From Pholiota molesta (lineage: Eukaryota; Basidiomycota; Agaricomycetes; Agaricales; Strophariaceae): a DNA stretch of 64,000 bases. The stretch spans positions 1 through 64,000 of the forward strand of contig JACGCK010000126.1 in NCBI GenBank assembly GCA_014925825.1. Reading direction: 5' to 3'. Positions 1 to 9,800 of this stretch are shown in pieces. How positions within the stretch are numbered: position 1 is the stretch's first letter; the number at the start of each line of letters is the position of its first letter. The notes under the pieces are model-generated. The model made no database searches and was not told where the DNA came from. It saw only the letters and a program-made list of their open reading frames with translations. A program made the position numbers and the translations under genes.

Positions 1-798
1 AACAAGAGGGTCCATGTACGGGCAGCCCATTCCGAGGACACGCCCTCGGATAATGGAGACGCGACAGCGAACGATGGCGACGACGCAGACAGCTGCGCGA
101 GTGACTGCGAAGCATGTGCGGAAGACCACGATGAAGGCCAGACCTTCACCGACATCGAGGTCGAGGGTTACCAATCTGAGGGTTCCTCAGATTTCATGCG
201 GGCGATGACTGTATCCCCTGCCGACAGAAATGAGGACCCAGTCCCCGCAACCCGCGATCGCTTATCTGCGGTTAACGCAAGCGCCACTAAGGAGGAAATC
301 CTTATGCGGAGGGTACGCGTGCGTACCTCGAACAATAGCCGTGTCCGACCTGTTGTACGCAACGAGGACAAAGAATGTCTCGCGACATACTTGAAGGTCG
401 GTGGCATGGATGCATGGGTCCTCTGGGACTCAGGAAGCACCACAACTGGTATCACACCAACGTTTGCGCATGTCGCAGACATCGTGGTGGACACCCTATT
501 AGACCCACACATCCTCCAATTAGGCACAGTCGGGAGTCGATCAATGATTAAATACGGAGCGGATGTCCTCATCGACATCTTCGGGAAAATGTCGACGATA
601 TATGTCGACATCGCTAACTTTGATCGCTACGACATGATCGTAGGCACTCCTTTTATGCGACAGCATAAGGTCATCCTTAACTTCGTTACAAACGAAGTTA
701 TTATCGACGGTAAAGCACTGGCAGCGACGCGCGTCCAATTAAAGGACACAGATGGTCGTTTGAGGAGGTACAGAGCCTCCGAGAAAGTTAAGGAGTGA
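1..798 (+). CDS. Retroelement aspartic protease region (copy A, partial)
   Basis: The open frame runs from base 1 to the TGA at 796-798. The first methionine is at 196 but the frame is open upstream, as in copy B. An acidic Asp/Glu-rich lead is followed by the retropepsin active-site motif DSGST (about codon 144 of this frame), with the flap/second-half pattern IVGTPFMRQHKVILNF towards the end. Retropepsins cut the Gag-Pol polyprotein. Expression must come from frameshifting out of gag, because the zinc-knuckle frame is different (see copy B). The frame ends at a UGA directly before pol, and that stop is present in both copies. Confidence 0.85.
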   Translation, partial: NKRVHVRAAHSEDTPSDNGDATANDGDDADSCASDCEACAEDHDEGQTFTDIEVEGYQSEGSSDFMRAMTVSPADRNEDPVPATRDRLSAVNASATKEEILMRRVRVRTSNNSRVRPVVRNEDKECLATYLKVGGMDAWVLWDSGSTTTGITPTFAHVADIVVDTLLDPHILQLGTVGSRSMIKYGADVLIDIFGKMSTIYVDIANFDRYDMIVGTPFMRQHKVILNFVTNEVIIDGKALAATRVQLKDTDGRLRRYRASEKVKE

Positions 799-3700
799 CT
801 GCTACCCCGAAAGCGACTGTGGAGATATCGCGGACGCCGGAGATGGACTTAAAATGCCATCTCTCCCTGTCGACCACCCAAACATGTTGCTGAGTGAGGA
901 AGAGTTCTTATCTCTTCCCAAGGGGGGGATAAGGACAGAAAAAACGATATGGGTAAGAAAACCCACAACAAAACACACAAGAAAAGAAAAAACGATATGG
1001 GTAAGAAAACCCACAACAAAACACACAAGAACATGCAAAACCTGTCCCAAAAAGTATGGAAATACCATACTGCCAACCTACGTCATCACGAGTCAAGGTC
1101 GAAGACCTTGTAACAGATGAGGAGGACCAAAGACGCATGGACAACCTGGCCAAAGAAATCCAGGGAGACCAAGTTCCGAAAGAACGACAGTCGTTCTGGG
1201 ATAGACCGACACCACCACCACAATTCGAGTGGATGCCCGATCCACGAATGCCGACAGAATGGAACGCCATGGTATCAGATATGAGAACAAATGATTGGGC
1301 GAGGTTCAGACCTCGCGGAGAGTGTTATCGAACACCAGAGGACGACGAAATATCCTCAACTCAAGAATTCACAGGGACTTGGTACCCTGATAACACGGAA
1401 CGCGAACGACTGCATGCACAATCAGTAGTCAGACTGGAGACACCAGTAGACGAATGGAGCACATCCATTCAAAAATTGCGTGCAAGATTCGATGAACCCA
1501 AACGGAAACAGCCTCCGGACAAGAAGCCGGACAGAAAAGGAAAAGGAAAAGCGACAGGCCTTTCCGAGGAAGACTATCCTCGATTACGCCAACAATGGCA
1601 TGACGAGTTTCATGATATGGTACAAGGCGTCAAGGAGGTTCTACCCCCCTTCAGAGAAGTAAACCATGAAATTCATCTAATTGAGGAAAACAAGCGGTAC
1701 GCGTACCACATGCCTCGATGCCCACTATCACTACGAGACGAGTTCTACGAAAAACTCAACCGATACGTGAACGCAGGATGGTGGGAAGCCAAATCGTGCG
1801 CACAGGCCGCACCGATTATGTGCATCCCCAAGAAGGATGGACGCCTTCGTACAGTAGTCGATGCACGACTACGAAACGACAACACAGTAAAGGATGTTAC
1901 GCCTCTACCCGACCAAGACGTCATACGTGAGGACGTCGCGCGAGGAAAGATCAGATCGAAAATCGATCTGGCCGATGCATATGAACAAGTCAGGGTACGC
2001 CCTGAAGATGTACATAAAACGGCATTTGCAACAATTGCTGGGACATACGTTAGCAACGTTATACAGCAGGGCGACTGCAATGCCCCTGCCACATTCCAGC
2101 GCCTAATGACGTCCATATTCAGGGACGCCATCGGCCGCTTCATGCACGTATATCTGGATGACATATTCATCTTCTCAGATAGTGTCGAGGAACATGAAAG
2201 ACACCTCAAATATGTATTCGAGCGCTTACGCGCTAGTCAGCTGTTTTTGAAATGGAAAAAGTGCGAATTATACGCCGAAAGAATCGATTGCCTTGGTCAT
2301 ATCATCGACGACCAAGGAATACACCCTGACGCGGACAAGTTATCACGCATACGCGAATGGCGAGTACCGCGGAATTACAACGACATCCAACGATTCGTTG
2401 GGCTAGTCAACTATGTAGGAAATTTCCTACCCAATATATCTGCCTATACCGGGCCTCTCCTCGCGATGACAATGAATGGCGCGCCATTCCACTGGAGACC
2501 ACTACATCAGCGATGCTTTGACATGATCAAACGAATATGCTGCAAGACGCCGATCATACGACCCATCGACCCGAAATCCGGTGAGCCTATATGGCTCATA
2601 TGCGATGCGTCGAAAACGGGCGTTGGAGCAATGTATGGACAAGGTCCATCCTGGCAACAATGCAGACCCGCCGGATTCATGTCCAAAAAGTTCACTAGCG
2701 CCCAGCAAAACTATGCTGTACATGAGCTCGAGACACTGGCCATACTAGAATCCCTAATAAAGTGGGAGGACAAGCTAGTAGGACACCGCCTACATGTCAT
2801 CACAGACCATAAAGCTCTTGAATTCTTCAAGACACAGGTGAACTTATCCCATCGGCAACGCCGATGGACGGATTACATGTCGCGATTCGACTTTGACATC
2901 ACATACATCAAAGGGGAATATAACAAGGCGGCGGACTGCTTATCTCGATACTACGAGAACGATACTAGCGCCGACGTCTACGAGCCCCATGAATACGTTC
3001 GCGCAGACGCAAGAATTGATCCGGAAGGAGAAGATCTCCCGGTTGAACGGACTCGAGAGATTAAGGAGCGCGTAGTCGAGCTGAGGGCGATGCAAGCTAG
3101 GGAACTGCGACGCAGTAGGCGCCTGAATGACAAGCGCGAAGAGCGCGAACACGAAGCGCAAGAGATGAAAGAGGCCGAGGGCCTCAATGACTTGGATCAC
3201 GATAGTGATATGGCGACCCGCGCGAGTTCTGCCGGAGCGAACCACGAGGACATGAGCCTCGGAGAGGCACTATTCAACAGGAATAATGTGCCCGCGCCAA
3301 AGCTGCCAAATGATGACGAGTTCATCACAAAAATAAAAGCAGCATATGCCAACCGACAAACTGTTCTCGCTGGTCATGGACCAGCCATCAGAACATCCCG
3401 CCTTTGAAATAAAGGATGGATAATATGGTTCACGAACCATAACGAAAACCGCGTAACGTGCGTACCACGCGAGCGCGAACTCATAACCAAGGTTCTCACT
3501 CAGGCCCACGAAGTTGTCGGTCATTTCGGCGAACAACGCACATCCGAATACATACGGAGATGGTATTGGTGGCCACAGATCGCCAAGGACGTGCGCGAGT
3601 TCTGTCGAACGTGCGAGTCATGTCAGAGGTCGAAGACCTCAACACGACCACCCGCTGGAAAGCTCCACACACTGCCCGTACCAACTAAACCTTGGGACTC

Positions 3701-4724
3701 GATAGGAATGGACTTCATTGGTCCATTCCCTGAATCCAAAGGATTTAACTACCTTTGGGTAATTATATGCCGAATGACAAGTATGGTTCACTTAATACCA
3801 GTGAACACAACCACAACGGCATCAGAACTTTCATGGATATACCTACGAGAAATCGTGAGGCTACACGGCCTACCAAGCACGATCGTCAGCGATCGAGACT
3901 CGAAGTTCACTTCGCGATGGTGGCGTGAGCTACATAAGATATTAGGCACGCGCCTATTAATGTCGACATCATTCCATCCGCAGACTGATGGACAGACTGA
4001 GCGTGCCAATAAGAACGTTGGACAAATTTTCCGCACTCTGGTCCATGCAAACCAGAAAAACTGGGTTGATAAAGTGGCAATGACCGAATTCGCGATAAAC
4101 GCGAGCATATCGGAAACCACGAAATATGCACCGTTCGAACTGAATGGAGGATACATGCCCTCCATGATCCGCGAAATTCGAAGTAACGAGGGCGTCGCGA
4201 AGGGTATTAGGTCCTTCGCAGAGGCTGCCCTCGAGCACCTAGCCGAGGCGCATGACGCGATTATTGAAGCGCGCGCGCTACAAACACATCACTCAAATAA
4301 ACGTCGTGGCGAGGAACTTGCCCTCGCAACAGGAGACTTGGTATATTTATCGACCAAGAATTTGAAAATAGCAAAGAGCAGAGCGCGGAAGCTCTGCCCG
4401 AAATACATTGGACCATATCGTGTATTGATGGCATACCCCAAGACATCGACATACACTTTGCAATTGCCTACAGCTTTGCAAACACGCAGGATTAATCCTA
4501 CATTCCATGCCTCGCTACTGAGGCCCTACCACCCATCCGATGACGCGCTATTCCCTAACAGGGCTCAGCCAGAGCCCTATGACTTCGGCGCTGCCGACGA
4601 TCAGGAATGGTTCGTAGACGATATACTGGGCCATCGGTGGACAACTGATGGCCACATCGAATATGAGATTCGATGGAGTGCCGGCGACACTACATGGGAA
4701 CCCCATGCCGAATGCAAGGACTAG
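799..4724 (+). pseudogene. Retroelement pol (RT-RNase H-integrase-chromodomain), copy A, frame-broken
   Basis: Same polyprotein as copy B but in pieces. The frame is lost near 814-830 by two one-base deletions relative to B and recovers around 1056. It then runs through RT (YLDD box near 2150) and RNase H to an extra C at about 3353, which ends it at 3407. A missing G near 3418 restores the frame. Integrase resumes with the HHCC region, D..D..E core (SDRDSKFTS; HPQTDGQTERANK) and a GPY-type motif (KYIGPYRV). Two missing C residues at about 4722-4735 end it early inside the chromodomain. These are either real decay or consensus errors in homopolymers. Confidence 0.8.
938..1033 (+). repeat. 48-bp tandem duplication inside copy A pol leader
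   Basis: A unit starting GAAAAAACGATATGGG at 938 repeats at 986. Copy B has a single unit. The length is a multiple of three, so the duplication alone would not shift the frame. It sits in the low-complexity lysine-rich leader between protease and RT. Confidence 0.85.
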
Positions 4725-4944
4725 AGGCTTGGACCGATACCTCGAAATGCAGGGCGCTAGACGGCCCTCGCAGCTATCTAAGCGGACATGAGCCGGCCCG
4801 ACACGCGATCACGAGACCGCAATCGTGAGAACGATTTGGACGGAGTTCCAAAAATTTAATCGCGTCGAAATCGACAAGGCCCTGCATCCCTCCTTATACA
4901 ACACCCACCCACCACACCCCATCGCCTACCCACTCATTCCAACT

Positions 4945-7743
4945 ATGGCACAGCGCGGCGACTGGCAGCAAGGGCGTGGACAGCGAGGCGGACGCGGCCG
5001 GAGCCGCGGACAGCAGATCCGAGGCGGGGCTGGATCTGGTAGGGGGGGGAACGGGGGCGCTCAGCGCCACTTTTCCGACCCCTTCCAGCAAACGGCCCCC
5101 ACATACCAAAATCCATTTGGAGGGTACTACCCTCCTGGACCACCGATGATGGGACAATCCCATCCACCACCACCAACGATGGGGCAACCCCATCCCTCAT
5201 ACAATCAACCAGGTGGATCCTACCACCCCCCACCACCAAACCATGGAGGATACCATCCTCCACCCACGAGAAACGCACCCGGCCCGAGCCTGACGCGCAC
5301 GCAATCAGACCAACCCCCTCCCCCTAGGGACAATGGCAACAGAACGCCCCCTAGGAAGAACAAGGGGAAACAGAGAGCACGGAGTGTGGACTCAGCGCCA
5401 CAGGATGACGAGGACGAGGCAACCAAGCGCCTCAATGAGCGGCTACTCAGAGCAGGGATCTCGATGTCCCTAGAAGGAGACGAGCCCGATGATGAGACGG
5501 CCATCCTCATCAACGAGATCCTCCTGCGCCTGGAAGCAGCCCGAGCGGAGGTGGACCATCTCCGCACAGCGAATGCGACTCTCAGGAAGGGCCGCAAACG
5601 AGAAGCGCCATCCGAAGAGGACCGCGATGAAGAACAACGCCCCCCAAAACGGCGTGACTTCCAAGCCAGCGAGGACGGAGGGTCCTCGTACACCCATACA
5701 CCCAACCCACCTGTAGGGCATGCCCTACCACCAGCACCACACGACGAGCGCGTAGAGAGGGCCGGACCCTCACAACCGCGACGAAACATGCGCGCGTCGT
5801 CGTCGCGCCAGCCGCGATACGAAACGAGGGACCCACCCTCAGCGTACGAAGAGGACATCAAGATGGACACGGATGCGTACATCCCGTTCGTACCAAGGGG
5901 ATTCGGACCAGTGACACTCGTCACGATGCCACCCAGCTACCCCGCCCCGCCTGCCGTCGAGAACGACCCAACAATCGAGCGGGCATCGCCCCCTCGCGAC
6001 TCCGACGAAAGCTCGAGCGATGAGTCTGTTGAGTTGTGGGACGAAGACCCACAAAGCATTGCTCGCGCGCAGGGCGGTGACTGGCCATCAGAGGCGGACC
6101 TCAGGAATCGCCGAAAGCACAATCGCGACGTGAAGGAAGAGAAGGAGCTGAGGGCTAAAGCCCTCGCCGAGAAGAGACGACGAGTCGAACGACAAATGTC
6201 TGGACGTGTTCCAGACGGACTTGGGGTGGTAAGGATACCACCCTCAAACTCAATTGAGCGTAACAACGCCATGCTCGGGATGTGGCCGAGACAGAGGATC
6301 TACTACTCGGCCCGCACCAACATCGTGTATGTTGGCCAGAGTGCGGCTGTGGCGTCTCAATTCGAGATGCAGAATCAATCAGGGTACCGCCCTGTTCATG
6401 GGCACCCCCTCTACTCGCGTGTTCCAAGGGGCGTCCCACGCAATCCAGAGGAGCTCGATCGTCTCATGACGATTGCCGCCAACGCTCGTCTGGATGACAC
6501 GGTGCGTATGGAGGCCTACTGCCTCCTAACCGAGTTCCACACCGTCATCGGGCGCATACACCCAGCGTTATGGGATCGCACCATGGCCGCGTTCATGGAT
6601 TCTGGATTCAACCAGAGCTACCAACCAGATGTGGGGCCACACTTTATGGGACCTGCACCCATAGCACGCGACTTCTCTCGAGCAATAGTGAGCAACCCAT
6701 CCAACAGCACACGAGGTGCGGGCATGCCCACACCTGATCCCCGTGAATCGTTGAACCAGGACGTCATGGGTCAATACATCATGCTACATGGACGGCCAGG
6801 TTCATCCAACCCATTCCTGGGGGTGGTCATGGACCACTCCTACCGCATCCATCGTCGCTCCCTGTTCGGTTATGGCCTCGGAAGGATGCTGGCCCCCGCC
6901 AACTCCCACGCGCGATCAGTCTTCATGCGGCTGTACGCCGCACTGACTGCAATGCCTTTCCGTTACACGGATGCTGTTGCCGCGCACAACGTCAACAATC
7001 CAGGCGCACCAATGCACCCCCAAGCTGGCCCGCAGTTCGTGTTCCAGCGCCTAGTCATCGACGACCGCCATGCGTCGAATATGACGATTGAGGACATCAT
7101 CCAAGTCCTCATTCATAACTGCATCCCAACCGATTGGGTCGATCACGCATATCTGTACGGGCTGCAATTCTTGGACCAGCACTACCATGGATCGGCCCTC
7201 GATAGGGCACTACTGGATGAGCAGGACAATGAGCGCCTGCACCGACTTGACCAATATGGCGCCCCGCCTGCGATACCCGCATGGGATGGCTGGAGGCACC
7301 CAACGGAGGACGAGATCCTCCGTATGCATATAATCCTCGACACCGAGGAACAACGAGGGGTGTTTAGTCTCAACGCGCGAGGATGGCTGCTGACAGGCGA
7401 TACACCATATCGCCGCTACCTATCCGGGCGCTCGCGCAACGACGCCGACGCGGGTGTCGCGGAGTTACGTGCGAGATTGCTGGCTGCAACAGCCATTACC
7501 ACCAACACCGCAATCGCACCGCCGCCTCCGCCCCCACCTCCTGCCGCGTTGCCCACGAGCAGCAGTGACGATGCAACCGCTAACGCGGTTGCTAGCACTA
7601 CATCTTCACTCGTTAACACGAATGATACAACGCTCGATGGCACGCAGGACGCCGTCATGGAGAACACGGACGATGGGGGCGAAAACCACGCGAACGACCA
7701 CGACGACCCACCCCCACCATCACAACCACACATGGAGGACTAA
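4945..7743 (+). CDS. Extra retroelement ORF in env position (ORF3), copy A, 932 aa
   Basis: A long intact ORF downstream of integrase and before the 3' LTR. The frame is open from 4825, but the first ATG is at 4945 and is the likely start. N-terminus (about residues 1-30) is RGG/Gly-Arg-rich, as in RNA-binding proteins. Residues about 40-130 are Pro/Gly/Tyr-rich with repeated HPPPP-like stretches. A charged middle with a predicted coiled-coil-like stretch (LLRLEAARAEVDHLRTANATLRK) follows. The C-terminal 450 residues look globular, and the tail is Pro-rich then acidic. I see no signal peptide or transmembrane segment, so it is unlikely to be an envelope protein. I do not recognise the family. 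It is intact although the adjacent pol is broken. Confidence 0.8.
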   Translation: MAQRGDWQQGRGQRGGRGRSRGQQIRGGAGSGRGGNGGAQRHFSDPFQQTAPTYQNPFGGYYPPGPPMMGQSHPPPPTMGQPHPSYNQPGGSYHPPPPNHGGYHPPPTRNAPGPSLTRTQSDQPPPPRDNGNRTPPRKNKGKQRARSVDSAPQDDEDEATKRLNERLLRAGISMSLEGDEPDDETAILINEILLRLEAARAEVDHLRTANATLRKGRKREAPSEEDRDEEQRPPKRRDFQASEDGGSSYTHTPNPPVGHALPPAPHDERVERAGPSQPRRNMRASSSRQPRYETRDPPSAYEEDIKMDTDAYIPFVPRGFGPVTLVTMPPSYPAPPAVENDPTIERASPPRDSDESSSDESVELWDEDPQSIARAQGGDWPSEADLRNRRKHNRDVKEEKELRAKALAEKRRRVERQMSGRVPDGLGVVRIPPSNSIERNNAMLGMWPRQRIYYSARTNIVYVGQSAAVASQFEMQNQSGYRPVHGHPLYSRVPRGVPRNPEELDRLMTIAANARLDDTVRMEAYCLLTEFHTVIGRIHPALWDRTMAAFMDSGFNQSYQPDVGPHFMGPAPIARDFSRAIVSNPSNSTRGAGMPTPDPRESLNQDVMGQYIMLHGRPGSSNPFLGVVMDHSYRIHRRSLFGYGLGRMLAPANSHARSVFMRLYAALTAMPFRYTDAVAAHNVNNPGAPMHPQAGPQFVFQRLVIDDRHASNMTIEDIIQVLIHNCIPTDWVDHAYLYGLQFLDQHYHGSALDRALLDEQDNERLHRLDQYGAPPAIPAWDGWRHPTEDEILRMHIILDTEEQRGVFSLNARGWLLTGDTPYRRYLSGRSRNDADAGVAELRARLLAATAITTNTAIAPPPPPPPPAALPTSSSDDATANAVASTTSSLVNTNDTTLDGTQDAVMENTDDGGENHANDHDDPPPPSQPHMED

Positions 7744-7823
7744 CAGTCCTCCTGCAACCAATCATCATCATATGGACTTGCCATATTCTTGTTAAATTTT
7801 GTTAGAGATCGCGCAGCGATCTC

Positions 7824-7832
7824 AAGGGGGGG
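7824..7832 (+). promoter_or_regulatory. Polypurine tract of copy A
   Basis: AAGGGGGGG lies two bases before the LTR TG terminus, the expected position for plus-strand priming. Just upstream (7805-7821) is a perfect hairpin, arm AGATCGC. Confidence 0.75.
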
Positions 7833-7834
7833 TA

Positions 7835-8026
7835 TGTCACGGGCGTGCCCCGTGACGCATCATATTATATCTTGTTTGGCATCACCCTCGGTGATGCCAC
7901 TATTTAAGTACTTGCATTTGTAATCAGACAGTAGATCTTTTTGCTTGTACCACGTAGTCTACCAATTATATTGGTTCTGGCTTAGTTTGTACAGCTTAAG
8001 AACTACCCGTAAAGCGCCTCTTTACA
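7835..8026 (+). repeat. 3' LTR of copy A, 192 bp
   Basis: Starts TGTCACGGG and ends TTTACA (TG...CA). It differs from the copy B 5' LTR at one base by my reading (C at about 8018 versus A). It contains perfect hairpins: arm GTCACGGG with a 5-nt loop at its start, arm GGCATCACC with loop CTC, and arm ACCAAT with loop TAT. CTATTTAAG is a possible TATA element. Confidence 0.93.
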
Positions 8027-9647
8027 CTGGGTGTATGCGCCCGATGACGGTGTGGAACTCGGTTAGGAGGCAGTAGGCCTCCATACGCACCGTGTCATCC
8101 AGACGAGCGTTGGCGGCAATCGTCATGAGACGATCGAGCTCCTCTGGATTGCGTGGGACGCCCCTTGGAACACGCGAGTAGAGGGGGTGCCCATGAACAG
8201 GGCGGTACCCTGATTGATTCTGCATCTCGAATTGAGACGCCACAGCCGCACTCTGGCCAACATACACGATGTTGGTGCGGGCCGAGTAGTAGATCCTCTG
8301 TCTCGGCCACATCCCGAGCATGGCGTTGTTACGCTCAATTGAGTTTGAGGGTGGTATCCTTACCACCCCAAGTCCGTCTGGAACACGTCCAGACATTTGT
8401 CGTTCGACTCGTCGTCTCTTCTCGGCGAGGGCTTTAGCCCTCAGCTCCTTCTCTTCCTTCACGTCGCGATTGTGCTTTCGGCGATTCCTGAGGTCCGCCT
8501 CTGATGGCCAGTCACCGCCCTGCGCGCGAGCAATGCTTTGTGGGTCTTCGTCCCACAACTCAACAGACTCATCGCTCGAGCTTTCGTCGGAGTCGCGAGG
8601 GGGCGATGCCCGCTCGATTGTTGGGTCGTTCTCGACGGCAGGCGGGGCGGGGTAGCTGGGTGGCATCGTGACGAGTGTCACTGGTCCGAATCCCCTTGGT
8701 ACGAACGGGATGTACGCATCCGTGTCCATCTTGATGTCCTCTTCGTACGCTGAGGGTGGGTCCCTCGTTTCGTATCGCGGCTGGCGCGACGACGACGCGC
8801 GCATGTTTCGTCGCGGTTGTGAGGGTCCGGCCCTCTCTACGCGCTCGTCGTGTGGTGCTGGTGGTAGGGCATGCCCTACAGGTGGGTTGGGTGTATGGGT
8901 GTACGAGGACCCTCCGTCCTCGCTGGCTTGGAAGTCACGCCGTTTTGGGGGGCGTTGTTCTTCATCGTGGTCCTCTTCGGATGGCGCTTCTCGTTTGCGG
9001 CCCTTCCTGAGAGTCGCATTCGCTGTGCGGAGATGGTCCACCTCCGCTCGGGCTGCTTCCAGGCGCAGGAGGATCTCGTTGATGAGGATGGCCGTCTCAT
9101 CATCGGGCTCGTCTCCTTCTAGGGACATCGAGATCCCTGCTCTGAGTAGCCGCTCATTGAGGCGCTTGGTTGCCTCGTCCTCGTCATCCTGTGGCGCTGA
9201 GTCCACACTCCGTGCTCTCTGTTTCCCCTTGTTCTTCCTAGGGGGCGTTCTGTTGCCATTGTCCCTAGGGGGAGGGGGTTGGTCTGATTGCGTGCGCGTC
9301 AGGCTCGGGCCGGGTGCGTTTCTCGTGGGTGGAGGATGGTATCCTCCATGGTTTGGTGGTGGGGGGTGGTAGGATCCACCTGGTTGATTGTATGAGGGAT
9401 GGGGTTGCCCCATCGTTGGTGGTGGTGGATGGGATTGTCCCATCATCGGTGGTCCAGGAGGGTAGTACCCTCCAAATGGATTTTGGTATGTGGGGGCCGT
9501 TTGCTGGAAGGGGTCGGAAAAGTGGCGCTGAGCGCCCCCGTTCCCCCCCCTACCAGATCCAGCCCCGCCTCGGATCTGCTGTCCGCGGCTCCGGCCGCGT
9601 CCGCCTCGCTGTCCACGCCCTTGCTGCCAGTCGCCGCGCTGTGCCAT
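8027..9647 (-). pseudogene. Extra ORF (ORF3), copy B, truncated by insertion of copy A
   Basis: Same protein as the copy A ORF3. It starts at the ATG at 9647 and reads about 540 residues before the sequence passes into the LTR of copy A at 8026. Apart from one codon (Arg in A, His in B, in the charged middle region) I see no amino-acid difference from A over the shared part. The last shared base is 8027, so the breakpoint coincides exactly with the A LTR terminus. Confidence 0.88.
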
Positions 9648-9800
9648 AGTTGGAATGAGTGGGTAGGCGATGGGGTGTGGTGGGTGGGTGTTGTATAAGG
9701 AGGGATGCAGGGCCTTGTCGATTTCGACGCGATTAAATTTTTGGAACTCCGTCCAAATCGTTCTCACGATTGCGGTCTCGTGATCGCGTGTCGGGCCGGC

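Larger units (their letters stand above)
1..8026 (+). mobile_element. Ty3/gypsy chromovirus, copy A (5' end outside the window)
   Basis: A plus-strand LTR retrotransposon that begins inside the gag/protease region at the left edge and ends with a 3' LTR at 7835-8026. Domain order is protease, reverse transcriptase, RNase H, integrase, chromodomain and an additional large ORF. It is nearly identical to copy B but carries single-base indels, mostly in homopolymers, that break the protease-pol region, plus a 48-bp tandem duplication. The last LTR base (8026) abuts the truncated extra ORF of copy B, so A probably inserted into B. Its 5' LTR should lie upstream of the window. Confidence 0.93.

Noticed and set aside
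5220..5924. 234-codon minus-strand frame inside copy A ORF3
   Set aside because: Antisense shadow of a GC-rich, low-complexity coding region; same frame appears in copy B at the mirrored place; no motif.
4945..7743. ORF3 as a retroviral envelope gene
   Set aside because: Position fits, but there is no signal peptide, transmembrane helix or cysteine pattern of an envelope protein.
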